Assembly: GCA_019090225.1 (NCBI GenBank)
Contig: JAHRWI010000022.1
Coordinates: 1-5,338 of the forward strand
Source: Porticoccaceae bacterium
GTDB taxonomy: Bacteria > Pseudomonadota > Gammaproteobacteria > Pseudomonadales > Porticoccaceae
Length of the DNA: 5,338 bases
Reading direction: 5' to 3'
Below the pieces are notes generated by a model that was given only the letters and a program-made list of their open reading frames with translations, ran no database searches and was not told the origin of the DNA. A program made the position numbers and the translations under genes. Shown one piece after another: positions 5,090 to 5,338 of this stretch. How positions within the stretch are numbered: the first letter of the stretch is position 1; every line of letters starts with the position of its first letter.

Positions 5090-5338
5090 ATGAATAATTT
5101 CAATGTCTACGATGAAAACACCGCCCCTGAAGCTTCGCAGGCGGCCCTCGCAGCGACGCGTAAGAGCCTGGGTTTCGTGCCTAACCTTTACGGTGTGCTG
5201 GCTGAAGCGCCAGTTGCTCTAGAAGCCTACAGCGCGCTCAGCGATCTTTTCGTGCGGTCAAGTTTCACGCCTACCGAGCGCCACGTGGTGTGGTTCGCCA
5301 ACATTTACCAGAACGATTGCACCTATTGCATGGCGGCA
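5090..5338 (+). CDS. Carboxymuconolactone decarboxylase / AhpD-like protein (3' end outside window)
   Basis: The open frame runs 83 codons to the window edge without a stop, so the gene is cut by the window rather than broken. It begins MNNFNVYDENTAPEAS, continues with KSLGFVPNLYGVLAEAPVALEAYSAL (25-50), a typical alpha-helical start for the CMD/AhpD family, and ends in NDCTYCMAA with the redox pair Cys77-x-x-Cys80. In AhpD-type members this CxxC pair, usually followed by A-H one residue beyond where the window stops, drives peroxidase or disulfide-reductase chemistry. True carboxymuconolactone decarboxylases lack it, so a thiol-redox role is more likely here than aromatic degradation. The ATG has GGAG six bases upstream. 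It is divergent from the LysR gene at 4008-4940 and is probably its target. Confidence 0.88.
   Translation, partial: MNNFNVYDENTAPEASQAALAATRKSLGFVPNLYGVLAEAPVALEAYSALSDLFVRSSFTPTERHVVWFANIYQNDCTYCMAA

Noticed and set aside
1..5338. CRISPR arrays, tRNA or rRNA genes, riboswitches
   Set aside because: No regularly spaced repeats, cloverleaf or rRNA-like sequence was seen on either strand.

Overview
The window reads as an accessory region of a gammaproteobacterium; the genus cannot be resolved. This rests on GcvA-type LysR regulators, an AzoR-type flavoenzyme, a Tat-exported nitroreductase-fold protein and the relic of an IS200-type transposase of a kind common in that class. The first 12 bases match the inner end of the synthetic Tn5/Nextera mosaic end. 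The window therefore probably starts at a contig end with untrimmed adapter, and genomic sequence begins at about position 13.

Layout. (1) 84-1748: an AT-rich pair, an FMN-dependent NADH-azoreductase/quinone reductase (azoR-like, minus) divergent from a LysR regulator (plus). The 120-bp gap between them carries a palindromic T-N11-A LysR box. (2) About 1759-1892: the 5' end of an IS200-type tnpA with an intact Shine-Dalgarno sequence, cut off after 16 codons. (3) 1946-3733: a MarR regulator (minus, GTG start) divergent from a Tat-signal lipoprotein of the nitroreductase/Acg-like family. The gap between them holds two matching ATTCC-N2-GGAAT palindromes placed on a good promoter. (4) 3734-4007: a gene-free junction between converging genes. 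(5) 4008-5338: a GC-rich pair, a second GcvA-type LysR regulator (minus) divergent from a carboxymuconolactone decarboxylase/AhpD-like protein (plus) that runs off the window just after its CxxC motif. A second palindromic T-N11-A box lies between them.

How the parts fit. The window is three consecutive self-contained modules, each a redox enzyme divergent from its own one-component regulator with an operator visible between them. Two modules use LysR and one uses MarR. The enzymes are a cytoplasmic flavin quinone/azo reductase, an exported flavin-fold nitroreductase-like protein and a CxxC AhpD-like protein. They suggest defence against electrophiles, quinones or peroxides, or their detoxification. 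Base composition steps up from module to module, and an IS relic sits at the first boundary, so the modules were probably brought together from different sources. No wholly new system is evident; the repeated architecture and the well-defined operators are the most interesting points.
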